Translations under genes and position numbers: made by a program
Notes under the pieces: model-generated
The model's database searches: none
What the model saw: the letters and a program-made list of their open reading frames with translations, nothing else
What the model was told of the DNA's origin: nothing
Shown here: positions 1 through 9,675 of the stretch, in pieces
Layout of the letters: every line of letters begins with the position of its first letter
Numbering within the stretch: position 1 is the stretch's first letter
Assembly: GCA_025558095.1 (NCBI GenBank)
Contig: JAIVFI010000020.1
Location: forward strand, 496,001 to 560,000
DNA length: 64,000 nt
From: Hyaloraphidium curvatum
Lineage: Eukaryota; Monoblepharomycota; Hyaloraphidiomycetes; Hyaloraphidiales; Hyaloraphidiaceae
Direction of reading: 5' to 3'

Positions 1-573
1 TCTTCCAGATTGAACAAGTTGTCCCCTCCTCTGCGAAGCGATCGCTGGTGGTCCCGCTGAGCAATGGAAGTGCCGCCCACGTCCAAAACCACGGCCCACC
101 TGCTTCTCCCGAACAAAGCGCTCCATCATCTTTTCCTCCAGTGACATAGTCGGGTTGCTTTCGCCGAACCGGCGGTCCACGAACTGGCTGTCGCGCTTGC
201 CCTTCTTCAACTCGGGGAGGAGCGTCTTGACCCGCTTTTAGAGAAGCCATCAGACAAGCTGGAACATAGAGTCGAGCCCGAGACGCCGGACCTTTTCCTC
301 TCCCTTGACCTTGCTCACGCCGGGTCTGCCTTGGACACCGCGGGACTTGCGGCCCAGAACATCGTGCTTTTGCCGAGTGAACTTCAGCTCAAACGGGTTC
401 TCGCCCGCCACCGCAGACAGCTTCTGCTTCCGCTCGATCGTCTTTGCGGCCTGTTCGGCCGGAGCGGTCTTCCTCCGCTTGGCCTTGGGTCCGAGAATCC
501 CGACGTCGTGGAGGTTCCTCTTTAGCCGCTTCAGGGCACTTCCGCCCTTTCCCGCGGCCTGCTTTCCCTCCAT
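1..573 (-). CDS. NOP14: Nucleolar protein Nop14, N-terminal part (cut by the window edge)
   Basis: Nop14 is a component of the SSU processome that makes 18S rRNA in the nucleolus. The N-terminus carries the family signature: a basic start, then NPFELKFTRQKHDVLGRK and GRPGVSKVKGEEK. After an intron at about 235-291 the frame resumes as RVKTLLPELKKG, then FVDRRFGESNPTMSLEEKMM, the conserved DRRFGE block of Nop14. A second intron lies at roughly 30-99; its exact borders are uncertain because several GT and AG choices exist. The rest of the gene lies left of the window. It follows UTP6 on the same strand 151 bp downstream, and both proteins belong to the same ribosome-assembly particle. The start at 573 is the only Met before the conserved region. 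Confidence 0.9.
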
Positions 574-724
574 GGCGGTCCCTTTGTAGGGTCAGCGCCG
601 GGAGAGTTGCAGGCTGGCAGCGCGATCCCGCAGCTGCTTTGTTTGGGTGTTTGCTGACGATCACGGAAGAGGAACGCGAGCCCGCGCATCAATTGCGGAA
701 AGGCTGGAGCGGACAAAGCTCTAT

Positions 725-2872
725 TTACAAGGCCCGTTTGACGGCGAGGTACAGGCGATCAAACTCGTCCCGATCGCGCACGACTCTGCTGGCCTTGTCG
801 TAGAGGGCCGCCGCCCGGGTCAGGTCCTTTGCGACGCCGAGCTCAAACTTGATGTAAGAGAGCCACACGCCATGGTCGGTCCTGAGGCTGTCCAGTGTAC
901 CTTCGAAGTAGCGCCGAAGCCGCGAAATGTCTCTCGGCGCGACGAATTCCGCGTCGTTCCAGTCGAACGCAGGGTCGATCGGGGACCCAGCGACCGACCC
1001 CGCAATCTCTCCCCGGAGGCACCGTTCGTAGAAGGCTGCGCTGCGGGTCTTGGTCCTGATCAAAGCGTCAACGACGCTCCTCAGCTTTTCCACACCGCCA
1101 GCGTCCCGAGCCCAATCCAAGTAGCGCGAGACGGCCAAGTCGTCCGAAGCAGTGCCCTGGAGCCCGTGCCGCCCGCACGCTTCCTTCATGGCAGCCTCGA
1201 CGTCCTCGTGGTCCACGTTCTCAGCGGCGGAGGTCAGCTTGTTTAGGTAAACCTCCCAGACGGGCCAGCTTTGCGCACGGTCGAGTTTCCGCAGTGCCGC
1301 CTTGAGCGAAGCCCGCCAGTCCTTGACGGAGCCACCAGACAGATCGGCCTCCATCCGCAGCTTCCAAAGTCCTGCGGCAGCCGGCAGCGCCGCGACGCCG
1401 CGGGCAACCACGTCGTCCGCCGACTCGTCCCCCTCGGAGAGGAGTGCGGTGTCGGCCGCCCATTCCGCATAGCCTTCCTCCGTCAGCATACTTGCCGCTT
1501 CCGCGGCACGGCATGCTCGCAAAAGAAGGATGTTCAGATAGCGTACGAGGTTGGGCTCGTCGGTCCTGGTCCGCATATCGCGGAGGAAACCGAAGAAGCG
1601 AGAGTACAGCTCGGCCGATGGCCGTTCTCGTATCGCCTCTTGGAAGACGGCGATGGATGCTCTGAGCTTCGAAGGAAAGGATTCGTTGTCGGTCGCGACG
1701 CCGAGCAGCTCGGATGCCGCGACGACCTCCACCGCTTCCGGATCTGCCCAGAAATCGCGGCGTACCGAGTCAAGAACCTCCTCCACACCGGACCGGAGGG
1801 AAGCAGACTGAAACAGCTCCAAGAAACGAGCCCTGAATTGCAGATCCCCAGGGATAGCTGGCAAGGCGGGCCGAGAAACGTCAGGGCGGCGGGACGGCGC
1901 CAGACAAGACACCTCACCACGAACGGCGTTCCGGTAGACAATCCTCGGAATCGCCCCGTCCAGCATTGCATTCTCCGTCACGGTTGGCGAGGAGGCGGCG
2001 CCGTCTTCCGCAAGAGCTTCCGTTTCGTTGTCGGCAGGACCGCTAGGTAGCTTGATAACGCCGTCGTCCGCATCCGATCCCGCGTCCTCATCGTCCGAGT
2101 CGGCGTCCTTCATGTCCTGGTCTCCATCACAAGCGCTCTCCCCGGCCGGAGGAGACTTCTTCCCAAACAGGATCTCCCTCCTTGCCCGGATCTTGTCCAG
2201 GAAACGCAGCTCCAGCTTGAAGTACTCGTGCCAAAGTTCGTGAAGTTCAGGGTTCATCCGGATGGCCCGCTGCAGCAGCACCCGCGCCGCACTGATGTTG
2301 GTGTTGGACTCGAGCTCCCACATGGCCGCCTTCACCCAGAAGACGGGCTTCGCCGGGTGCAGCTGCACCGCGCGGGCATACGCACGTCCGAGAGCCTTGT
2401 TGGCCCCGACGGACTCTGCCCAGTCCAGGTATTGCACCCAAAGGTCCACGTCGCCAGGGAACTTCTTCAGCGCCCGGGCAAAGATGAAGTGGATGCGTTG
2501 CCGGATCGAGTGGTCGCTGACGGAACCCTTCCACTGCGGCCGCTCCTTTTTCTTGCCCGTGCGCTCGTCCGTTGCGGCGAGGGCGGCCAGGATCCTCTCC
2601 TTCCGTTTCTTGCGGAGCTGCTCGAGGTTCGTCTCGTAGTCGATGTACCTCAAAAAGTCCGGCTTCTTCGATATCCGCCGGGCCAAAGCAAACTCGTGCT
2701 CCTTTCGCTTCTTCACGATGGCCTTTATCTCGGTCTGCCAGGCCACGGGCTGAGGGTGAGCGTTCGAGAGGGGCTGCGCGACTTGTCCAACCTTTGTGAA
2801 CAGCCCCTTCTGCAGCAGGTCGTCCAGCTCGGGCAGCATGGCCTCGAGCTGCACGTACGTATTGTCCCCCAT
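725..2872 (-). CDS. UTP6: U3 snoRNP protein Utp6, HAT-repeat protein
   Basis: Utp6 is a HAT-repeat subunit of the UTP-B complex of the SSU processome. The N-terminus (MGDNTYVQLEAMLPELDDL, then GLFTK, then EIKAIVKKRKEHEFALARR and KPDFLRYIDYETNLEQLR) matches the family closely, and tetratricopeptide-like HAT helices (VDLWVQYLDWAES, KPVFWVKAAMWELES, LHELWHEYFKLEL) follow. The reading frame extends 57 codons upstream of 2872, but family alignment favours the Met at 2872. A 57-nt stretch at 2735-2791 is flanked by GT and AG and interrupts a conserved block. It is stop-free and a multiple of three, so it is probably an intron. Removing it gives 696 residues. A second, less certain in-frame intron may lie near 1490-1550. 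An acidic insert sits mid-protein. Confidence 0.9.
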   Translation of the reverse strand: MGDNTYVQLEAMLPELDDLLQKGLFTKVGQVAQPLSNAHPQPVAWQTEIKAIVKKRKEHEFALARRISKKPDFLRYIDYETNLEQLRKKRKERILAALAATDERTGKKKERPQWKGSVSDHSIRQRIHFIFARALKKFPGDVDLWVQYLDWAESVGANKALGRAYARAVQLHPAKPVFWVKAAMWELESNTNISAARVLLQRAIRMNPELHELWHEYFKLELRFLDKIRARREILFGKKSPPAGESACDGDQDMKDADSDDEDAGSDADDGVIKLPSGPADNETEALAEDGAASSPTVTENAMLDGAIPRIVYRNAVRGEVSCLAPSRRPDVSRPALPAIPGDLQFRARFLELFQSASLRSGVEEVLDSVRRDFWADPEAVEVVAASELLGVATDNESFPSKLRASIAVFQEAIRERPSAELYSRFFGFLRDMRTRTDEPNLVRYLNILLLRACRAAEAASMLTEEGYAEWAADTALLSEGDESADDVVARGVAALPAAAGLWKLRMEADLSGGSVKDWRASLKAALRKLDRAQSWPVWEVYLNKLTSAAENVDHEDVEAAMKEACGRHGLQGTASDDLAVSRYLDWARDAGGVEKLRSVVDALIRTKTRSAAFYERCLRGEIAGSVAGSPIDPAFDWNDAEFVAPRDISRLRRYFEGTLDSLRTDHGVWLSYIKFELGVAKDLTRAAALYDKASRVVRDRDEFDRLYLAVKRAL

Positions 2873-3753
2873 GGCTGCAGATACGCTGGAATCCGCGCCA
2901 GCGCGCCAGAAAGAGCTTCGACGACGTTTGTTGTCTGTTGTTGGCCTCGCGCGCCGTATGCGCCGAACTTTCACAGCTCTTTTGAAGCGGACGCAGAAAG
3001 GACAGCGATGCCGGAGCCATGGCGTCCGCTGCAGTATACGCATCCGAGATCTATAATGTACACATTTCGGGAAGGTTGCCCGTTGGTTGGCTCTGGCGCC
3101 TCATTGTTCGCCTGTATCTCCCGTCCCCGTCCCACTCTCTGCCGTGGCTGCCCAGTGCGTGCTGGCAACCCGCGAATCGCGACATACATGTTGCAGATTG
3201 AGGGTTTCGGCGACAAGATCGGATCCCGATCAAGCCTCGGTCCGGCAATCGAATGTCGAAGAAGCCGTCGGAAGGATGGCGCCTCCCAACTTGCCGCCTC
3301 GCAACTCGGTCGGGAAAAACCATTCCATCCTTTCAACACCCCGCCGAGTCGCAACGGCCGCGAGGTCGGTATCGCGGGAACATCTTAGGATCATTGCACA
3401 TCAGACCGGCTGGGCCTCGAGGGCGCTGCCGCCGAGCGATGCGGGGCCTGGCGGCGTTTTCTGCCGTGATCCGCGGGCCGGCCGGAAGTCTTCCCCGGAC
3501 TGTGGACGGGCCTCAGAGTGGTCCACGGCAACTGGAAGACCCTCTCTCGGGCCCGAGATGTGCCCTGGCAGGGGCTTGCGGGCGTGGGGCAAGGGCTCGG
3601 TCCTGCTTCGTCGGCAGGGGTGTCCCGATTCCCGAGCCATGGCTAATCGGTTCCATCCCTTCACTCATTCGACGTCGCATCATCTTGGATCTCGCTCGCC
3701 GTTCGCCTGCGCACTGCCCTTTGGTTCCTCAAAACCAGGCGCTTGGTTGAACA
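2873..3753. other. Intergenic region between divergent UTP6 and DnaJ genes
   Basis: These 881 bp separate two head-to-head genes, so both promoters should lie here. I see no convincing conserved coding sequence, tRNA or repeat. No clean heat-shock element was recognised before the DnaJ gene. Confidence 0.5.
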
Positions 3754-5191
3754 ATGGTGAAGGACACGAAGCTGTACGATGTTCTCGAGGTCGCCGTCGG
3801 AGCGTCGGACAACGACATCAAGAAGGCGTACAGGAAGCTTGCCCTGAAATACGTTGGTTTTTGCGCATGCCACGGCGTCGGCTGTGTTCTGACCACGTGT
3901 GATCGCCGTGCAGCACCCCGACAAGAACCCGGACGCTGGCGAGAAGTTCAAGGAGATCTCCCACGCGTACGATGTCCTTTCTGACCCCAACAAGCGGGAA
4001 GCCTACGACAGATGTGGGTGAAACTCTGCGGTATCCCCGCGGGATCGCAGCTGACCGGGCCTCAGATGGCGAGGAGGGCATCGGCGGCGAAGGCGGCGGC
4101 ATGTCGCCCGAGGACCTCTTCTCGCACTTTTTCGGCGCCAACATCTTTGGCGGGCGCGGCCAGGGCCGCCAGAGCGGCCCGCGGAAGGGGAAGGACATGG
4201 CGCACGCGCTGAAGGTGTCCCTGGAAGATCTCTACCGCGGCAAGGTCTCCAAGCTCGCGCTGCAGAAGCAGATCATCTGCCCCAAGTGCGAGGGCAAGGG
4301 CGGGAAGGAGGGCGCGTCCAAGACGTGCCAGGGATGCCAGGGCCGCGGCATCAAGATCATCATGAGGCAGATTGGACCCATGATCCAGCAGCTGCAGCAG
4401 ACCTGCCCCGAATGCAACGGCGAGGGCGAGGTCATCAAGGAGAAGGACCGCTGCAAGAACTGCAACGGGAAGAAGGTCGTCCAGGAGCGCAAGGTCCGTA
4501 GTCCGGTCGAGCGCTGCCGGAATCGGGCCTGCTCTGATCCACGCCCACGCAGATCCTCGAGGTCCACATCGACAAGGGCATGCAGGATGGCCAGCGGATC
4601 ACCTTCTCGGGCGAGGCGGATCAGTCGCCCGGCATGGTTCCCGGCGACATCATCATCGTCATTGAGGAGAAGGAGCACCCCAGGTTCAAGCGGAGGGGCG
4701 ACGACCTGTACTACCAGGTCAAGATCGACCTCCTCACCGCGCTCGGCGGCGGACAGTTCAACATCCGCCACCTGGACGACCGGATGCTGGTCGTCAACAT
4801 CATCCCCGGCGAGATCATCAGGCCTGGTGGGTTCATCCCCGCGACCGGCGATGATCGGTTCATGACCTCCTCCTTTCTAGGCGACATCAAGGCCATCACG
4901 GGCGAGGGCATGCCCGTCTACCGGAACCCCTTCCACAAGGGCAACCTCTACGTCAAGTTCGAGGTCGAGTTCCCTCAAACCGGCTGGTTCACCCCGGAGC
5001 GCCTCCAGGCGCTCGAGGTGGGGCTGCCGCCGCGCCAGCCGCTCCAGGAGTCCATGGACGGGCTCGAGATCGAGGAGGTGGTGCTCTCGAACGTGGACCC
5101 TATGCAGCACGAGCGGTCGCAGTACAACGGCAACGCGACGGAGGACGACGACGAGAACGGCGGGCCGGGCGTGCAGTGCGCAAGCCAGTAG
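3754..5191 (+). CDS. YDJ1: Type I DnaJ (Hsp40), Ydj1-like, farnesylated
   Basis: This is a cytosolic co-chaperone that stimulates Hsp70 ATPase activity and delivers unfolded clients. Five exons (introns 3853-3913, 4014-4065, 4494-4552, 4827-4880) give 403 residues. The J domain holds HPDKNPD and the join KREAYDRYGEEGI. A Gly-rich stretch follows, then four zinc-binding CxxCxGxG-type motifs ([32 protein letters not shown]), then the substrate-binding barrels. The protein ends in CASQ, a CaaX box like that known from yeast Ydj1, so farnesylation and membrane association are expected. All four junctions restore conserved residues. It is divergent from UTP6. Confidence 0.96.
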
Positions 5192-5458
5192 GCCGCAGGC
5201 GCCGCTCGGACGGTTTCGGCCGGACGCTTTGGCTCGCAGCCCTCAAAAGACTCTCTGTCATGGCACGGATATGCTGTTTGTCACTGTAGATAACGGTGTA
5301 TGGGGGACATATAGAAGCAACGGTGCGCGTGGCATCGTGGAATCGTTTGGGCCGATTTCCTTCTGTTCAGAATGGAGGACGATACAAGACCTTGACAAAG
5401 CGACGGTCCCAGGAGGGAAAACATGCGCGCAGCCATTACGGACGCGCGGCTGCTGCGC

Positions 5459-6682
5459 TCAACCAGACATTTCGACGTCTTCGAAGCTCGCCTTGTAGCT
5501 TTGGTATTGCTCCGAGTTTCGCTTCAACTGCGCGGACGGATCAGGAGGGGGCCAGGAAGCGACCGCACACAAACACCCACGATGTCGCTGACGGGTCCGA
5601 GCAAGCGCGTGAAGGGCCGTTTGCCCATCGTTGCGCACTTCAGCTTCCCCTTTGCGATGATTGAGACCGCGCGAGGTTTGTTGGTGAGGAGAGCGAGCTC
5701 TGGCGCCGAAATCCCCGGTCAGCGCGAGGACGCGAGGCATCACGACAAAAAGACACCAACCTCCGAAATATGCTCCCTTTTTAAGTCCCGGCAGTTCGTT
5801 CTCGACGCCGCTTTCGTCGGCCTGGGCAGCAAAGCGTGAGCGCGGCCCTCCGCCAGCATAGGCAGCGCTGCCCACCTTGACGACCCGCGCCTCCCCGCTC
5901 TCGATTATGTAAAAGTTGTCGCCGACGTCCCCCTGCTTGATGACGACGGCGCCGTCCTCGAAGGTGACGCTCTCTAGCGCGTCCGCGATCTTGTGGCGCT
6001 CGTACGGCTCGAGGCTGGCGAGCAGCGGCACCTCCTCCAGGAACGCCTCGTACATGTTCCGTTTCCGGTTGGTCGTCTCCATCAGGATGCGGCGGAAGGT
6101 GACGCGGTCCAGGGCCCACACGACCGATTCGCTCGTGGCGCGCACGGTGGCGGCGCGGGGCGCGTTGTACATGAGCGCCAGCTCGCCGAACGACGCGCCG
6201 GAGCCGCAGCTGCCGACTTTGGCTGCCGGGGCGCCGTTGCGGGAGACCAGGAAGTCGAAGCCGCCCGACTCGACCACGTAGAAGTAGTCGCCCACGGCGC
6301 CCTGCACGATGATGTCCTGCGGGGGCGTCAGCGGGGCCAGCATGCCGCCGTGTGAATTTCGCACCTCGCCCGAGGCCACCTTGCGCTCTGCCATCGCGTT
6401 GACGACGTCCGTGTGCTGCTCCTCGTCGAGGCTCCGGAACAGGAAGTTGTTCTTGATGGACGCCTCGATGCGGCGGCGCTGCTCGTCGGACTTCGGCACG
6501 ACGACCTTCTCGTACGCCGCGCCGGCGGTCGGCGTGATCGACTCGGCGGAGACCGACGTGCGGCGCGCGCGCAGGAAGTTGGGCGGCGGCGCGGGCGGCA
6601 GGTCGCCCGCGTCCTCCTCGTCCGACGAGTCGTGCGCGTCCGACTGCCGCGCGTCGCCGGGCGGCGGCAGCACTTCGGCCAT
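5459..6682 (-). CDS. BCY1: cAMP-dependent protein kinase regulatory subunit
   Basis: It inhibits the PKA catalytic subunit and releases it on binding cAMP. Introns at 5528-5580, 5700-5760 and 6317-6364 (48 nt, in frame) give 353 residues. The inhibitory site reads RARRTSVSAES at about residue 40. Two cyclic-nucleotide domains follow, with phosphate-binding cassettes FGELALMYNAPRAATV and, after splicing, FGELALLTNKPRAVSI. The C-terminus after splicing has MGKRPFTRLLGP, as in fungal R subunits. The start at 6682 leaves only about 40 residues before the inhibitor site, so the usual N-terminal dimerisation/docking helices are not visible. An upstream exon is possible, but only about 315 bp separate this start from the next gene. 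Confidence 0.94.
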   Translation of the reverse strand: MAEVLPPPGDARQSDAHDSSDEEDAGDLPPAPPPNFLRARRTSVSAESITPTAGAAYEKVVVPKSDEQRRRIEASIKNNFLFRSLDEEQHTDVVNAMAERKVASGEVRNSHGGMLAPLTPPQDIIVQGAVGDYFYVVESGGFDFLVSRNGAPAAKVGSCGSGASFGELALMYNAPRAATVRATSESVVWALDRVTFRRILMETTNRKRNMYEAFLEEVPLLASLEPYERHKIADALESVTFEDGAVVIKQGDVGDNFYIIESGEARVVKVGSAAYAGGGPRSRFAAQADESGVENELPGLKKGAYFGGWCLFVVMPRVLALTGDFGARARSPHQQTSRGLNHRKGEAEVRNDGQTALHALARTRQRHRGCLCAVASWPPPDPSAQLKRNSEQYQSYKASFEDVEMSG

Positions 6683-6924
6683 GGCGGGCGCGGCGCGGAG
6701 GGGGGATGCGGCCGGGGACAGGGGTCTCGCGTCGAGGTCGGTGGCGGCGGCAGAGTCCCGGGACCGCACATCACGACGCAATGCCCAATGACTAACCCGG
6801 CGATCGGCCGAGCCAGCGTCTAATACGCATCTACATCTAATTCTAGTCGAATCCATTCATAGGTGCCGGTGCCAGGCAGCGGGATCCGCGAGCCCCGGAC
6901 CTGGCGTTGGAAGCCCATGGTCAC

Positions 6925-7065
6925 GAGCTCAGAAAGCCCACAGACCTTCTGCTCCACGAGCCTGCGCGCCTTCCTTCCGATGGTATGGGTCGCGAGATCA
7001 GAAAAGCCCAAAGACCTTCTGCTGCGCGAGCCTGCGCGCCTTCTTCCGATGGTACGCGTCGCGGA
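6925..7065. repeat. Tandem duplication of about 71 bp at the 3' end of the phospholipase gene
   Basis: Two adjacent copies, about 6925-6995 and 6996-7065, share the segments GACCTTCTGCT, GAGCCTGCGCGCCTT and TTCCGATGGTA and differ by scattered substitutions and single-base indels. The right-hand copy encodes the last residues and stop codon of the phospholipase on the minus strand. The left-hand copy lies in its 3' flank and would read as a similar basic tail. Confidence 0.85.
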
Positions 7066-9523
7066 TCGCCGATCGCAGGGCATCGAGTGCCTGGGGCGAG
7101 CCCACGTTCCGCCTGCCGTTGTTCCAAAGGAGCTCGAACGACAGGAAATTATACTGAAAGGCAAAGGTGCTCGCGTCCGGGCTCGTCGCGGGGTCGAACT
7201 CGTCAAACTCCCAGCCGGGAGTCTTTACCGAGGGCAGGTAGACGACCTCCGGGGCGTCCGAAGCCGTTGGGTCCTTGGGGCGGAACCGGGTGACCACGTC
7301 CGAGGTGAAGACCGATTTCGGGATCTCCTCCGGCAGCTCCGGGAATTTGAGTCCTTGCTCCTTGGCAAACGCCTCGGCAAGCCGGAGGTTAGCCTCCAAA
7401 CCCGGCTCGCGGCTGTTCTCCAGGGCGACCATCACATCGACCTGCATCACCCGTCAGTTGTCGCCGATCTCGCAACTCAATCACTCCCACCTTTCTCGCG
7501 GGATGCATCATGGCCGCGAAAGGGATGTTGTCTGCCCCAGGCGCAGAACGTCAGCTGCAGTCAAGGAAACGTGGCGACTCAGCTACGCACCCCACATCCC
7601 TGCGTCCATGATCGCGATGTTCTCGTCCCCCGCCACGTCGTCCGCTGGCTCGCCCTCCTTCTGGGGCTTCCGGAAGAACGGGTTGCGGACCTTGGCGGGC
7701 TCCACGACGTGCATGGATCCCTTCTCGGCCAGGATGCTGTCGAGCTGGGTCTTGATCATCGTGGGGAGGGAGCTCTCGAAGTTTTCGAACACGGCGGTGA
7801 CGTTGGCTGGCCAGAACCGTGAGAGGGGCTTCGAGCCCACGCTGCAGCGCGCCTACCGGTAAAGGCCGACGAGCAGATCCCGAGGATCGTGGCGAAGCTA
7901 ATCTCTGCCCGCTTGTCCAGCTCCTTGTCGTCCTCGAAGCGCCTGCCAAAGCCCCAGGTGGGAACGTAGTTGCCGCCTCCGAGAGTCGTGCCGAACTCGA
8001 AAGCGGTGAACTCGTACTGAGCGCGGCATTCAGGTGCTTGCGTCGGGCACGGCATGAAATCGACCTACCGGCAACCACTTGATGACGGCAGGAACGACCG
8101 CGGGCGCGGCGAGGGCACCGTTTGTCTCTGCGGCAGGCACGAGCGCCGTCTCCGGCGCCTTCCCATCCACGACGGCAGGTGTCAGCTCGGTGGCCTTGCC
8201 CGCATTCGCCGGATCCGGCTCGGCGGGCTCGGCCGGCTTCCCCGGGGTCACGATGTCCCTCACAACCTGGAAGATGGGCATCGGCCGGGTCCCGTCCTGC
8301 TTCTGCAGCGACAGCTTCCTCAGGCGGAGCTTCCCGAAGTAGGGATCCGCGTCCGCGTCCGTCGGTACAACAAGCTTCCTGAGCGCGGGGTTCTCCCCGA
8401 ACAGCGCGCCCGCGATGAGCGCGCTCCACAGGTCCACGGGGCCGAGGGTGTCCTCCGGGATCAGGAACTTCTCCACGATCGGGTTCCCGCACAGGATTTC
8501 CACCCATGCTTTGGCCAGCCACGGGCTAAAGGAGACCATCCCCTGCGACAGCACGTGCCCCAACTGAACTCTCATCCGGTCAAAGTCGTAGTCGTTTGCG
8601 ACGCACGCGGCAATGGCCCACGTGCTCCCCGACACGCCGGCCAGGTAGGTCGCGCAGTCGAGGACGCCCAGCTCCGAAAAGCGCGAAAAAGCCCCGGCCG
8701 AGTAGGTCATGGCCCGGCAGCCGCCCCCGCTCCCCCCGATCGCCACGATCGGCACGTCCTCCGGGTTGTCGATCTTCTCCCCGATGAAGGCCTCGATCGC
8801 GCGGTGCGTCAGCGGGAGGCGGTCCTTCCGGAACTGCTGCTCGGCCTCGCAGAGTTCCAGGCCCCGCCGGATGCTCGCCTCCCACTCCAGTTCGGGGAAA
8901 TACTTGGGGTCGCGCATGACGGCCATGGCTTTGGCAACTATGGGGGGCGTGAAAGCAGAGGACGCGTCGAGAACGAACCGCTTCCGCGCGGCCTCGAAGC
9001 TTTCGGGGCTCAACCACGAGGAGAGGGACGAAGTGGTCCTCTCGACCGCGGGCTTGGCCGCCGGCTCCGCCGCAGGCACCAGCGCAGTCTCGCCCTCGGC
9101 CGATTTTCCATCCTCCGGCTTTCCATCCGCGGCCTTGCCTTCCGTTTTGGGTTTTGGCGCCGCCTTTGCCGCGAACTGCGCGCTGTGCTCGTCCATGGCC
9201 TTCTTCAGGTCCTCGATCCCCCTGGACAGAAAGTCTATGATCGAAGGCGACGTCTCCGCGGCCGCTTTGGTATCGTCCCCGCGCTCGGAATCGCTCCAGA
9301 AGGAGGCCTCGCTCGGCCGCCGCTCGTCGATGCCCTTCTGGGGGGCCGCCTGGAGCGGGGAGAGCGAGTCGCCGCCGTTGGAGGTGGAAAACATCGCGAT
9401 GCGGGGCGCGTGCGGGGGTCCGGAAGGCACGATGACGCGCGATGCGCGGGCAAAGGGCGCTTTGACGCGGCGGGCGGTTCCGGTGCAGCCTGTCGCTCTG
9501 GGCCGGAGCAGGTGCCTGATCAT
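6998..9523 (-). CDS. Cytosolic phospholipase A2 / lysophospholipase-like protein (PLA2c domain)
   Basis: Enzymes of this family cleave acyl chains from glycerophospholipids with a Ser-Asp dyad. Introns at 7442-7490, 7532-7590, 7807-7856 and 8017-8068 give 771 residues. The oxyanion loop GGSGGGCRAM is followed by the nucleophile elbow YLAGVSGSTWAIA (GxSGS, like mammalian cPLA2). A short internal exon then restores DAGMWDNIPFAAMMHPARK, which carries the catalytic Asp. There is no obvious secretory signal, unlike secreted fungal phospholipase B. Instead the start MIRHLLRPRATGCTGTARR is basic and free of acids, so mitochondrial targeting is possible. An Ala/Lys-rich linker lies near residues 100-160. 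An alternative Met is at 9541. The stop lies in a 71-bp tandem duplication. Confidence 0.88.
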
Positions 9524-9675
9524 GCCCCGACGGCAAAGCAACCGGGAGCGCTAGCGATTGCTTCGCCCAGAGGCTGGCTCGAAATGCTCCTTTGCGGGCG
9601 GCGCCGTCGGCGTGGGAAAGACGTTGTAGCCGCCCGAACCGCCGATCGATCAACATCACCGGCCATCGCTAAAAT

